The notes beneath the pieces were generated by a model. The model had not been told where the DNA came from. It saw only the letters and a program-made list of their open reading frames with translations, and did not search any database. A stretch of DNA of 64,000 nucleotides from Boletus sp. NGJ (taxonomy: Eukaryota > Basidiomycota > Agaricomycetes > Boletales > Boletaceae). Position numbers and translations under genes: made by a program. Shown in pieces: positions 10,957 to 22,058 of this stretch. Position 1 is the stretch's first letter. Every line of letters begins with the position of its first letter. The stretch spans positions 62,001-126,000 of the forward strand of contig JAGTXK010000005.1 in NCBI GenBank assembly GCA_019096195.1, written 5' to 3'.

Positions 10957-12990
10957 TTATTCTATCTGTTTAATGCATAGGGCTAACAATTCTTCATGTG
11001 ATACATTGTTCTTAAATCCTTCAATCAAGAAGGTCGACTTCCATAGGTCAAAGGGTAGTACAGGATCAGTTCCATGTAATAGGAAATATGCTGAATATCC
11101 TATGGATCTTCTAACTGTGACATTATCTGCAAATAGGGCTGCTTTCAGCTTATCTGACCACAGGTGGATGTTGCCTTTGCAAGCTTTCACCAGAGCTTTT
11201 CTTATTGCAAAATGTCCTTATTCTACCACTCCATTTGCTTGGGAATTGTAGGGGGAGATGAATACCTATGTCTCTTGAGTAGTTCTGATAAGGCTCTCTT
11301 GAACTCAGGTTCATTGTCAGTAACTAACTATTTTTTCTATACATCCATAGCAGAGGATTATGTCTTCCAACACAAACTCAGCTACTTCACTGGCGGTGGC
11401 TCTTCACAATGCTCTACCTTCAACGTACTTTGATAAGTTATCTTGGGCTAACACTATCCTTTAGCCAGGGGCATAAACATTATGTCTATGTGGACTTTTG
11501 TGAAATTGGTGAAAGAAGGTGGTGTAGTAATGAGTAAATGAATTTTGGCTGTGCTCTATACCTGACATTCATGACAAGATTTGACATGATGTTGTACATC
11601 TTGGCACATTTGGGGCCAATAAAAGTGGTATCATAAGTTCTTCCAGATTGCCTTTTCTCCATAGTGATCTAATAACTCATGGGCTTGATGAAGCAGTTCT
11701 ACTCTTTTGTCTGAGTCAAAGATAACCAGGGTAGGGTGTCCTGATTTGGTTCTTTTGAATATTCAGCCTGCTTTTATGAAGTACTTCACTACCTTCCTAA
11801 GGAAGTTACAACTTGTGGGTTGGAGTTCAGGGTTGGAGAGATACTGGTACATTTTCTCCAAGGCTTGACTGTTGTGTTCCCACAGCTATCAACACTTGTG
11901 TTGTTGGGGAATTGGATGTGGCACTGAGAATACCATTTCTCTTTCGTAAGGCTGGTCCATAATCACTATAGAATAGAGCAATTTCATCTAACCAACTATC
12001 ATTGTAAGGTTGCACTTCAGTTTCATTCTCTTTGAGTCTTTGAAATAGTGCATCTGGTCCTTTGGATCTAATGGCTGGTACATGTACTAATTCAAAGTCA
12101 AATAGTAGTATTCCTTGAATCCATCTATTGATTACTCCATTGGGTTGAAGTTCAGGTTTATTTAGCATTCCCTGAATATACAGTATTTGATATCAACCTC
12201 AACAATGAGATTCTTAGCTCCAATAATATAGATTCAGAATTGCTTTAGAGCTTGGAATAATCCAAATAGCTCCAGCTTGGGTTGGGAATAATTTGCTTCT
12301 GTCTTTGAGAATGGTAACAATCCATATCTTGATGGTCATCTCCTGCCTTCTGTATCCAACTGTGATAGTATCATTCCTACACCTATGTAGCTTGAATCAA
12401 CTAGATAAATTGATGGGTCATTCACAGGTATAGTCAATAGACACTAGTATTGGGAGCAGTTGTAATATAATGCTTGAGTGTATTGAAAGCTTCTTGTTAT
12501 TCTTCAGTCCAAGCAAATTCTACTACTTTTCTCTAGAGGGAAGTTATACAAGATTCTATTTGTGAGTAGTTGGGTATCCAAATGCATATGGTTCCACATA
12601 GTCCTATAAATTGCCTAGCTTTTTTGACATTCTTAGGGGCAGGCCAAATTTGGATTGCTATGACTTGTCCAGCATCAGATTTTCATCCTTCTACTCCTAC
12701 TTCTTGTTTGAGGATAGTAACCTCAGGTTGGCAGCTTTGGAGTTTTTTTCCAGAAAATGTTCCTCCAGCTTCTGCTAGTTGTGTAGGATTTGGTTTAAAT
12801 CTTCTGCATGTTCTCAGATATAGCATTGTATTTCAGGTTGTTCTGGTAGAACAGCAGGGTTTTTTTTATTGTCAGGGTATGTAGTAGTAGATCCTTGAAT
12901 AGGAGTGTCATCTATAAATACATTCATGACTTGTTTAATAATCTGCTCTCAGAATATAAATACCATGCACTCTTGGAATTCAGAGGGTGA
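10957..12990 (-). pseudogene. Reverse transcriptase end, RNase H and integrase remains of Gypsy element 0
   Basis: Blocks seen on the minus strand are the connection region after reverse transcriptase (KNVKKARQFIGLCGTI, near 12,620), RNase H (12,500-12,200), the tether to integrase (INRWIQGILLFDFELVHVP, near 12,110) and an integrase core end (10,957-11,190). The same family's integrase C-terminal region continues at about 6,000-5,700 on the other side of the nested element. Many breaks are present. Confidence 0.7.
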
Positions 12991-13229
12991 ATTGGTATAG
13001 TATATAGTCTATATAGCAACTAGAGTTACTATTAGCCCATTTTTTTTTTCAGATATACCCTCCCCTTTGTGCCCTCCTTAGTGGCCACCTGATTGTACCT
13101 CCCTTCTGCACCCTCCTCACCTTGTCATTCATGCATGAGCACCACCTGTTTGTGCTCATTCATGTCCATTCACTCATGCCATTCTCTTTATGCCCAACCT
13201 AGTCCATACCCTCCCCTTCATACCCTTGC
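12991..13229. repeat. Pyrimidine-rich degenerate minisatellite, left part
   Basis: Imperfect copies of units such as CCCTCCCCTTTGTGCCCTCC and CATTCACTCATGCCAT repeat without a reading frame. The same sequence type continues at 14,330-14,480, on the other side of a solo LTR. Confidence 0.5.
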
Positions 13230-14324
13230 TGAAACGATCACAGACTATACCACCTAATTATTAGCACTCCTACCCACACTCTCGCACTACCTACAGACGA
13301 TACACTCGCCTACACTACCACCAAACTCCATCCTAGCCTCACTACGCATACACCTAGAGTAGTCACTCATCGTATCCGCCCCCATACGACACACCATAAC
13401 ACCGACTACACCCACGTACGCTTTCATTAGCAGTACCCCCGCCGTAGCCACTACACTACGACACCAAGTAGCCTCACAGCTAAACCCCCGGCCTCACAGC
13501 CACAAGCAAGGCCCGCACGCCTATAAACTACGCCACCCCCTGTGGATCTACCTGATGCAGCACTCGGTAGCCACATCACGTGACATAACGCCGTATGATG
13601 ACAGAAACCCCTCTGTCACATATACGCTCGTTACACACACGACCCCCGTAGACAGTACCTGACGCAGAGCTCGGTACACTACGAAAGTACTAATCAGGAG
13701 CCCGCCTCCAGATCCCCGAACCCCCGATCACCCCGATCCCTGGCTCACGCCATAGATCACACCCGACGGTACCCCACGGTATCAACCCAAGTACTAATCA
13801 AGCCCACGCTAGATTAACCCAAGTACTGATCAGGCGAACGTCAGATCACAAGCACCTAGACAAGATCCGATCTATCACCCGATACGATCCCGTCTCGATA
13901 CCAGATCTAACGATCACCCCATGCGATGCCTTATGCATCACCTTTTCATTTCTCCTTTCGCTTCTCGTCTCCATTCCTATCTATTAGTTCCCCTTTAGAG
14001 ATATCACACGTAGCCACACCTAGAGCGCTCCGGACTACCTTTCACTTACATGCATATACCACACGCATCTCATTCCATCGTTTCTCTCTTTCGCCATTGG
14101 ACACTAACATTTCCTCGTTCCTGTGATGTCATACCCAGTACCCTATGACGTCATAGCATAGCACGGTCCGTGCGCCACTACCAGTAGTATATAAGTAGCC
14201 GGTAGAGTACCATGTTTCCCTAACCTTGAAATTGCTCTTCTCTCTGTCGCATATTGCTTTAGTTAGCAATGCTTCAGATATTGAGTCTAGGTTTCTTTCT
14301 TTTGTTCATTGAAGGTTCCTTTCA
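13230..14324 (+). repeat. Solo LTR, 1,095 bp, TSD CTTGC
   Basis: It starts TGAAACGATCACAG, ends CCTTTCA and is flanked by CTTGC on both sides (13,225-13,229 and 14,325-14,329). A TATATAAG box lies near 14,190 on the plus strand, with a palindromic TGACGTCA (CRE/ATF type) just upstream near 14,147. It is clearly more GC-rich than its surroundings, which suggests a younger insertion. No internal element remains, so this is a solo LTR left by LTR-LTR recombination. Confidence 0.85.
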
Positions 14325-14480
14325 CTTGCCCTCTCCTTGTTACTGTGCATGTGTGAGCACCACCACAGTGTTTGCATCCATTTGTGCCCAACTGGTTGCA
14401 CCCTCACCTTCATGCCCTCCCTTCTGTGTCCTTGCCCTCATTCCCACTCACTCATGCCATCCTCTTTGTGGTGTATGGCC
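14325..14480. repeat. Pyrimidine-rich degenerate minisatellite, right part
   Basis: This continues the repeat at 12,991-13,229, with units such as CACTCACTCATGCCATCCTC. Before the solo LTR inserted the two parts were adjacent. Confidence 0.45.
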
Positions 14481-14684
14481 TTTTTTTATAAAAAAAGGAA
14501 AATTCATGTGTCAATGGCCAACAACTACACTTCAACTGCCTCGGATCCAGGGGTGCCCAGAGGGCTGTGCTATAGTACTATAGCTAGATTTGTTTGTGAT
14601 AATAACTGCCTCCATTGCAACATACTGCTGCTAATGGACTCATTCTGCCACTTGAATCTTGATGGCCTACTAGTAATCCTGCTG

Positions 14685-14860
14685 GTATACTATTATGAAT
14701 ATACTATGGATGCTATGATACTATGAATATACTATGAACACTATGATGCTATGAAGCTATGATGCTATGAACACCATAAGCACTATGAAACTATGACAAC
14801 TATGAGTTGTCTCTAAAAATGCTATGATACTATGTGTACTATGGTGAAATCCAGGTTTTG
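14685..14860 (+). repeat. CTATGA-type minisatellite array
   Basis: About 15 to 20 imperfect copies of CTATGA with 2-8 nt spacers. The array ends CTATGGTGAAATCC, almost the same as the end of the array at 23,840-24,015 (CTATGATGAAATCC), which suggests both derive from one kind of element. Confidence 0.7.
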
Positions 14861-15447
14861 TAGATGCAGGCTGTCACTTGTGATGCATATGACCTACCAT
14901 TCTAAGGATTTATACAGATTTCAGTAATGGGACAGTAGTTAGGAGATTCTAAGGATCTTATAAGATAATTGGCAAATCCATGATGTATAGACTGATAGTT
15001 GGATGGCTTGGCAACTCAGATTTTGTAGTCTGGAGATGTTGAAGTCAAAAAAATCATTGATGCTCTTTCGGACAAACTGTCACTTTTAGGGATATCTTGT
15101 TGTTCATTGTGATTTTGTAGAATTGATTGCCAGTGGGCATTCCTGAGACATGTCCACTAGATGACATCAGTAAATTTACATACATCTTATTCTGTCTTAT
15201 TTAGCTTATTGACTTGCACAACATTTCCAAATCTGACATAGAAACAAATTCTAACCTTCATTTTGTTGAAAAATAGATTAGCTTGGTTGTTGTTGATGTT
15301 TCTAATGTTCTGGAATGCATTATCACAGTAATGAGTATATTTTGTAATTTGACAAGCAGAATTAGCTAGAATAAGCCAGATCAAGATGCATGTAAATTTA
15401 CTGATGGAGCACCATTGGCACTCAGCTGCTCGTGTGTAAGCAATGGT
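14861..15447. other. AT-rich stretch without a recognisable gene
   Basis: Only short frames are present. The longest (minus, 15,187-15,465) has no family I recognise. The region separates the CTATGA array from a duplicated host-gene fragment. Confidence 0.4.
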
Positions 15448-15660
15448 GACAAACTGTAGTACCAATAGGTGGTCACAAATATCCAGAGTGACTATACACT
15501 CTTGAACAAGACAACACTCAGCAGTTTCGTGCTAACCAAATCTCAAGGTACCCTGGTCAATGATACAGTGACATACGGTATCCAAGCTGGAAATATACTG
15601 TTCACAAGCAAGGAAGTCACTTTGGGAGATAAAGGTCACTATGTGTGAGTCTGCCTCAAC
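15448..15660 (+). pseudogene. Duplicated 3' end of a host gene (paralogue of 50,356-50,560)
   Basis: The sequence from AAACTGTAGTACCAATAGG to the stop after GDKGHYV corresponds to the 3' end of the minus-strand gene at 50,356 (ending SGDNGRYV). The readable frame includes GTLVNDTVTYGIQAGNILF. The two differ by many transitions and a small indel. Only the C-terminal domain is present, so this is a DNA-level fragment. The function of the domain is unknown. Confidence 0.6.
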
Positions 15661-15804
15661 ATTGACCAAGATAATGTATGTTGAACATTCATAGTATCTC
15701 TCCCAAATCTACTCCCAGCCTTGCGGTAGCGATTAACACACTGAGTGGTGATGTTGGTGCAGCTCAGCCAGCATGTAATTGATGATGCTCACAGATGCTG
15801 AGAT

Positions 15805-17470
15805 TCATAGACTACTGTCTGTACCTAGTGATTTTTGCTTGAAAAGCTCTGCCTGGGCCATCTCAAGCTTGGACTGTGTGGACTTGAGGGACTCTTCGAG
15901 AGATGTGTGCAGGATCTGATATGGCATGTGAGCACATGAATTGTGGCAACCATGAAGGGAAGAGAGCCGAGCTGTTACACTGGGTAACAATGTGACAGAT
16001 TCCTGTATAACCCCTGTTGGATTATAGGACTAGCAGGACTTGAGGGGAAAATACCTCCAGAGGCCCAATGATTCCTCTGACTGGGGACTGCTGCTAGCTT
16101 TACGTAGAGTCCTCTCGTTACCTCTATGACCAATGGTGGAGTCTTGCATTTACCACAGTGGCACAATCCTCCAAGAAGGAAGGGCAGACCAGATGCAGAG
16201 GCCAGAGACCTAGTGCCAGTGACGGAGTCCCGGGCTTTACAAGTTGCTGGTGGTGGAGTCCTGGGCTTACTGGGTCAGTGGCGGAGTCCTGACCAATGAC
16301 GACCAACCTCTGTTGGTCGTTGGAGTTGCCGAAGCTTTAGGAGCCTGTAATGGCAACAATGGTGCACAAGTGTGAAGTGATGAGAAGGATGATCACAAGT
16401 GTGAGGGTGATCACCTCCAGAGCATGGAGAAGGCTTCTGAGGTGAAGTGGAACCTTAGCAGGAGAAGCAGGTAGATTACATGGGAAGGAGTGTAGATTTA
16501 GGTTAGAGTTACATGAAGGGCCCGCGTTCCTATTTATAGGCCTTGCCCGTCTAGGGCAAGCTTCGTAATGAATATAGTAATCGTTAGTCGCAGACGAAAG
16601 ATTACTATAAATGGACCAAGGCATGAGTCTGAATGGGGAAAGTAGGAATACTAGGCTATGTACGAGAGAGCACAGCCAAGAAGGCAATGTCTATGATCAG
16701 ATCAGGAAGGAAGAAAGCATATATCAAATGAAATAAGGGAGGCGGTGTCCATACCAAACGGGTAGCTTTCTGAAAAGGGAATTATGAATAACTTCCTAGA
16801 AAGGAGGTTTCGGATGGGGCAATGCCTGAGTTGGTGTTGCAGGGGAATCCCTTGTCCAAGTCGAAGAATAGGTCATCCCATAGTCCTATAGGAGGTGAAG
16901 GAAGGGGAAAAGATGTACCCCCTTCAGTAACCGTAATACGAGCCTACCCTAAAACATGTGAGCTCTTCAAGAATATGCTTGTTCCTGCATGGGAGGTGTA
17001 CTTTGAGGCTCTTTCCATTCTATGCATTTGCCTTGTCAGCATTCAGATTAGGGAGATGTACACCTTCTGACTCATGGGAAGACCAGTTGTCACTATCTGT
17101 ATCGGAGGTATTGTCATCGAGATCACCAAATTCAACATACTATTTGTTGGGCATAAGCAATCAGGTTTGAGATTCATTGCCAAGACTCATCTTCATGATC
17201 TTGAGCTCCTGCTTGATTTCATCATAATCAGCATACATCACAACTTTCTGCTTAAACATGCCCACTTGTGCTCATAGCTCTGCTTTTTCCCTCTTATCTC
17301 ACTTTGCACCCTCTTCGTCGTGTCTTGCAAGCTGGGATTGCACAAGGGATAGTTGTGATTGGATAGAAAGGAGTTGGGCTGTAGCTTCAATCTACACAAC
17401 TGAGAAACAGTAAAATGCAACAACTTCGTGTTCTCACTCTGCACCCTCAGTGCCTCAATCTTGGCATGCA
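15805..17470 (-). pseudogene. COY1/CASP-like golgin fragment, split by a solo LTR
   Basis: CASP/COY1 proteins are coiled-coil, tail-anchored Golgi membrane proteins acting in vesicle tethering. The minus strand here carries the typical conserved end of the coiled coil: YADYDEIKQELKIMK (near 17,240), then YVEFGDLDD, LPNLNADKANA and ILEELTCFR (to 16,950), and, beyond the inserted LTR, ILHTSLEESLKSTQSKLEMA (15,830-15,930). An intron is still present between IMK and YVEF, ending in AG at the right phase, so this is a duplicated genomic piece and not a processed copy. Stops interrupt it and the N-terminal half and membrane anchor are absent. The LTR lies in what was the next intron, just after CFR. 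Confidence 0.7.
15973..16938 (-). repeat. Solo LTR (LTR A), Gypsy element 2 family, TSD CGAGC
   Basis: It starts TGTTACACTGGGTAAC and ends CCGTAATA, with CGAGC on both sides (15,968-15,972 and 16,939-16,943). It belongs to the same family as the LTRs of the Gypsy element at 25,398-35,381 but to a diverged subgroup. It contains a hairpin with a 9-bp stem (16,299-16,320) and copies of a roughly 33-bp GTGGYGGAGTCC repeat. The minus strand still encodes the VTEGGTSFPLPSPP tail seen in other copies. Confidence 0.85.
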
Positions 17471-17664
17471 ACTCCTTCTGTCATGTCATATATAGTGACC
17501 TTACAGTTAGGATATAGACATTGAGTAGAAGGAGATGGGATCAACATTCCTCCCTTTAATAGCTGTGACTCTACTATTTGCCCACTTGAGATCGGTGAGG
17601 ACCATGTCTGTCTTAGTGAGTCATGAAATAAGGTCTTCATCAGCATGCAAGCTGACATCCAAGA

Positions 17665-17784
17665 TTAGCAAAAGAGAGGCCAATGTGAACTGGCTTTCAA
17701 ACAATTGCCTCCCAAAGCATCCCAGAAAAGGGAGCTCTGAAAGATGCTCCAACTGGAATTGCCCAGGTCAAAGTGGGAAGCTTG
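17665..17784 (-). pseudogene. Fragment of the P-loop NTPase family, left of the TIR element
   Basis: About 120 bp on the minus strand matches 47,779-47,898 of copy B (the segment after the PITETPFDCHPS block). It stops at GGAAGCTTG, where the TIR element starts. The other side of the same fragment is at 36,908-36,960. The whole fragment was only about 160 bp long, in opposite orientation to the other copies. Confidence 0.75.
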
Positions 17785-17900
17785 TAGTCTGGTGACCAGC
17801 CTGTTCAAAAGAGGTTGCACAAGGCAAACCGTCGATAGACGGTCTGGTAAATCTGGGTTTGAATTTGGCATGAGGCATGGCTTTCCACTGTCAGCTGACT
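17785..17900 (+). repeat. Left terminal inverted repeat of the TIR element
   Basis: This 116-bp repeat is inverted at 36,791-36,907. It begins TAGTCTGGTGACCAG and ends near CAGCTGACT. Confidence 0.85.
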
Positions 17901-18129
17901 TCTAAGCAATAAGATAATGAGTATTTTCATTGGAAAATCTGGTGATAAATGAAAATACAAATGATAAGATTAAGTTGATGATCAAGTTACCATTTGACAT
18001 CACTCAATGGATGTCCTCATTCATGGTATTCAAAGCACTCCACTGGACTTGCTCAGCTAAATTGCTGATGACCTACTCCATGGTCAACTGCCCAAAGAAT
18101 ATCTAGCTACCCTGTCTGACAATGAAAAG

Positions 18130-19570
18130 ACAGACACACTCCAGGCATGCCTTATTATCTGGATTCTTACTCAAGGTGCCATCATTCCACACACATTCCA
18201 GCTCCAAGCTTCCCTTGCAACATTGCAATGACATGATAGTGTCATCACTGCTAGTACAGACAGTGGAAAGACACTCTGTTTATTAATTCCCATGCTACTA
18301 CAACCAGAGTCAATGACTATCACAATATCTCCACTCAAATGCTTGCAAACAACTCAGGTGAGATTTTCATTGATAAATAGTAGTACTAGTACTAGAAGCA
18401 TGTGAGATCTATGGTACCATCTGATATTGCCAGGTTTTGGAGTGTCAAAAATACAATATACACATGATTGCAATCAATAAGGACACTTCAAATGATCTGA
18501 GCCTTTGGGAGGTAAGGGTGTACTAGCGAAAATTTTACAATGTATTTGTATAAAAGCTTGAAAATATCAATGGATAATTAGAACTGGGAAATATCAACAT
18601 CTCATTGTTTCACCAGAACAACTTGGAATGTGCAACAATCATCTCCCTCAGCTTGCATAATTGATCCATCATGATCAGTCATTCAATAAGAAAATCAGTC
18701 GTGTCCATGTTGATGAAGTACACAATATTTATACAGCAGGCCTGGCACACCATGGATAAGATGTCTTTTGGCCAGCCTATGACAAGTTAGGTGAATTCCA
18801 TCTCCTTCTCCCTAAAGGCACCACATTCTTGCTATTGTTAAAAAACAGCTCTCAATGTTGTCCAACTGTCTTGAAATGAAGCTCTTAACTAACCAACCAA
18901 ATATCACATATGCAACTCTTCCTTTTGTTGGCGGCCTTCGAAACTTCCATAACTTTGACCTCTTGCTCCCATGGGAATTTCACCCTCCTATGATTATTTC
19001 AAAGATGCTCACCTTCCATGACTGCAAACAGGATGTGGCTAATGCAGCTGCATACATTGATGCAAGATTACTACATAGCCTCCAAAATTGTAGTATTGTC
19101 ACAGTGACATGTCACCAGAATATCTCCAATAAACCTTTGAGGACTTTTCCTCACTCAACAGTACCTGCCACATACTTTATGCCACTGCTGGTGCATCAAC
19201 AGTGAGTTAGATCTTGTAGTACATTTAAGGTTAACTTTTATCTAGGGCCTTGACATCCAAGGCATTTGGATTGTTATTCAATATGGTATATGGCTGAGGC
19301 AGCCCATAGGGCATGCAGTTCAAGATCAAGATCACCAAGGTCTCTATTTGAACCCTAGGTGCTTAAGCAGCACTTAGTTGAGGACACCAATGGACAGCTA
19401 GGCAATCCTAATAGGCCTTATTCTGGAATGGTAAAGAAAACATCTTTGAAGCATAATCACACCAGCTATGCATCTCTTCATCATGACAACCACCCTAGCC
19501 TGATATCTGCTTTTGTGATAAGTTGAACATGATCCATGTCACACAACAATGGGCATCTGAGCAAGGTCAT
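18130..19570 (+). pseudogene. RecQ-like ATP-dependent DNA helicase, decayed
   Basis: Helicase motifs appear in order on the plus strand: a motif 0-like IIPHTFQLQASLATLQ (near 18,180), Walker A in ITASTDSGKTLCLLIPMLL (near 18,250), ITISPLKCLQTTQ (near 18,330), a Q/AINKD block (18,460), then IVSPEQLG-like and the Walker B-like VHVDEVHN (near 18,710), a well-preserved middle part at 18,855-19,200 (NITYATLPFVGGLRNFHNFD, FHDCKQDVANAAAYIDARL), and GLDIQGIWIVIQYGI (motif V/VI area, near 19,260). Introns are visible near 18,360-18,435 and 18,511-18,570. Many stops and shifts interrupt it. Relatives are RecQ-like helicases dispersed in Agaricomycete genomes. It lies inside the TIR element, near its left end, and its 3' side is cut off from the rest by Tc1 element #2. 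Confidence 0.75.
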
Positions 19571-19867
19571 ATAAGTGCTTATAAGACCTTCTTACTACAA
19601 TAACCAAATAATGACAGGCAGATAACATTGACACAAAGTGTATAATATGGTGAGACTTTGATACAACACTTGTTTACTGACCTCAATCTTGATAACATTA
19701 GACAATATGGTGGGTGTATTGCAAAGGCTTAGAAGCCCTTCTGAGGTATTGACATTATTTCAGGAGTGCATCTCCTGCATGTCTTGCAGGCATGTGCGCA
19801 ATGCTTATTTTAGTAGGCAATATAAATTAAATTTACCACTATAGTTTGAATCCTCTGAGAACATATA

Positions 19868-21470
19868 CAGTGGCTCAAAAAACTGTCCGCATGTTTGGTC
19901 ATTTTTCACTAAACGCATTAATCCCCAATAACCCCTAACCCTTACCCTAATATATAGGTGTATGAAATAAAGCACTGACCCTTGGATTTCTATCCATCAA
20001 GGTGTTAAGACATATGAATAAGAATTGATGAACTGGCAGCCATTTCAAAACAATGACTCATTTGGACAGTTTTTTGACTCTAAATTTATCTAGGTATCTA
20101 GTACTTGGTATGAGCTCCTTTGGCCTTGATAACTGCTTTAATCCTTCTAGGCATACTTTCTATCCATTTCTGACACTGTTCCTCATCAATCTTTCCCCAC
20201 TGCTCCACTACTCTTTCCCACAATTGATAAATACCTGTAGGAGCATTTTCATAATCTGAGAGGCACATCTTGAGGTGATTCCAAGTATGTTCAATGGGAT
20301 TAAGGTCTGGAGATTGTGCAGGCCAGTCCAGAAGCTTGATTTCTTGCTCTTCAAACCATCTTTGGGCTCTTTTAGAGGTATGCTTGGAATCATTATCTTG
20401 TTGAAAGATAATGTCATCTTCTGGAATTCCAGATTCCTCCATGCTTTGTAGCAACCCCTGCTCCAATATGGCCACATACTATTCAGCATCCATTCTCCCC
20501 TCCACCTCACTCAAAATCCCCACTCCATTCCACCCTATGCAGCCCCATACCATCAGTGAACCTCCTCCAAACTTGACTGTGCCTTGGACCTCTCTAGCAA
20601 TTAGCCCCTCTCCTTTCTTTTTTCACATATACTCTTGCCCATCTGACCCAATCCTATTGATCTTGGTCTCATCTGACCATATAACTCTCTTCCAGTCCTC
20701 CACAGTCCAATGCTGGTACTTGAGAGCAAAGGCTAATCTTCTTTTCTTGTGACCACTAGAAAGCAGTGGCTTTTTCTTCTTTACCACAGCCTTTAAGGAG
20801 GCTTCCTTGAGAGTATTTCTAACAGTCTGAGGACAGACAGGGGTATCAATAATGGTATTGATGTATTGGGCAGCATGAACAGCATTTCTGGCCTTGCCAG
20901 TAATAATTTGCTGAACAATAGCTCTTTTGTTGGTAGAGGTAAGCTTGGAAGGACAGCCACCAAGAAGCCTAGTCTTCTCTGGCTGGAGTTCCTGAAGCAC
21001 TTGGCATACTGTAGACTTCCCTAGGCCAGTTTGGGCAGAGATTTTCCTAGAGGAAAGCCCATGAGAGGAGAGAGAGATGATATTGTTTCTTTGAGAGATG
21101 GACATGGATTTCATGGTGATGGTGGAAAAATAAACATGGAATGATGGGGTTTATATATGTTGTCTGACACTCAGTTACATAATGGTGACATAATAGAAGC
21201 CTTATCAAATGTATGTAATCATATTACAGCATGCTAGGGTCCAATATATGTAATCAAAACTTAGAGTCAAAAAACTGTCCGAATAAGTCATTGTTTTGAA
21301 ATGGCTGCCAGTTCATCGATTCTTATTCATATGTCTTAAAACCTTGATGGATAGAAAGCCAAGGGTCAGTGCTTTATTTCATACACCTATATGTTAGGGT
21401 AAGGATTAGGGATTATTTGGGAATAACGCGTTTAGTGAAAAATGACCAAACATGCGGACAGTTTTTTGAG
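19868..21470 (-). mobile_element. Tc1/mariner DNA transposon #2 with long TIRs
   Basis: The left end CAGTGGCTCAAAAAACTGTCCGC starts at 19,868 just after TA. The right end is at about 21,470, close to TATATA, and has lost its last few bases. The TIRs are about 210 bp (19,868-20,080 and 21,264-21,470). Each TIR carries CAAAAAACTGTCCG at its outer end and an inverted copy at its inner end. The interior holds a transposase on the minus strand (20,098-21,114) with two premature stops. The element lies inside the TIR element downstream of the helicase relic. Confidence 0.9.
20098..21114 (-). pseudogene. Tc1-family transposase with two premature stops
   Basis: A nearly complete 338-codon frame starts at MKSMSISQRNN (21,114) and ends KAKGAHTKY at 20,098. 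It has an N-terminal paired-type helix-turn-helix (GLSSRKISAQTGLGKSTVCQ, residues about 18-37) and a second HTH near residues 75-100. The DDE triad lies in VIWSDETKINR, IFQQDNDSKHTS and SPDLNPIEHTW. Two stops interrupt it: TGA at 20,623-20,625 (a Trp codon in relatives, before KKKGE) and TAG at 20,479-20,481 (a Gln codon in relatives, before YVAIL). Both are transitions. Of the DNA transposons in the window this is the closest to intact. Confidence 0.9.
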
Positions 21471-21473
21471 AAT

Positions 21474-22058
21474 ATATAAGCTAGTTGGATGTAAAGTAGG
21501 TCATGCTGGAAATGAGTGTCAGAGTTATTGTCATCAGAGTCGCTCCTGCTGTCGTTGCTGGCGTCACTAGCCTCATCCTCATCTCCATCCTCATCCTTAA
21601 CCTTATCCTATTCATTAACTTCCTTGTTGTTCAGGACCACTCCACTCAAAGAATCAAGCTCTTCCACCTCTATGCAATTGAGATATCAGAATGACCTGAA
21701 ATATAATTACATACCTAGAGTGATATAACAGAAATAGGACACCAACAAGGCAGATCTGTAAGTGAAGAGTGAGAAAGAGCTAGGGACATGACCGGTCACC
21801 AATATGGGTCATAGAAATCATGAGAGCTGCTGGCTGTATTGCATTGTGAAGTAAAGGCAGAGGGCCCTAAATTCCACACATGAAAGACATTATTCAATTC
21901 ATACAGCAAAAACAAATACAATAGTTGGAAGGGGGGAGTGGAAATGGTGGCCAGAAAAGGAACCAACATTATTCATGGTACTTGAGGGGAAAGTAATGGA
22001 GGAGTAGAGGGGGATGGCTGAAATGATCAGATAAAGTCTGTACATAGAATTGGCAAGT
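21474..22058 (-). other. Acidic low-complexity stretch and non-coding DNA downstream of the unknown ORF
   Basis: On the minus strand a very acidic Asp/Glu/Ser run (around 21,510-21,620, for example DEDGDEDEASDASNDSRSD) may be the tail of the protein encoded at 22,059-22,877 or of a neighbouring exon. The rest shows no gene. Confidence 0.35.

Larger units (their letters stand above)
3145..12990 (-). mobile_element. Old Ty3/Gypsy retrotransposon (element 0), broken, host of two later insertions
   Basis: Minus-strand remains of a Gypsy element can be followed from about 12,990 (late reverse transcriptase and RNase H), through integrase (11,850-10,957), then after a younger Gypsy insertion (6,023-10,942) into the integrase C-terminal region (about 6,000-5,700) and an extra serine/proline-rich 3' reading region (about 5,200-3,290). 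A Tc1 element sits inside the last part. Recognisable stretches include HGTDPVLPFDLW (integrase) and INRWIQGILLFDF (end of RNase H). It is heavily decayed, with many breaks, and lacks its 5' end. It is the oldest Gypsy copy here because two other elements interrupt it. Confidence 0.7.

Noticed and set aside
14137-14330. A host promoter with TATA and CRE near 14,150-14,200
   Set aside because: Both boxes lie inside a solo LTR with clear ends and TSD, and no gene follows.
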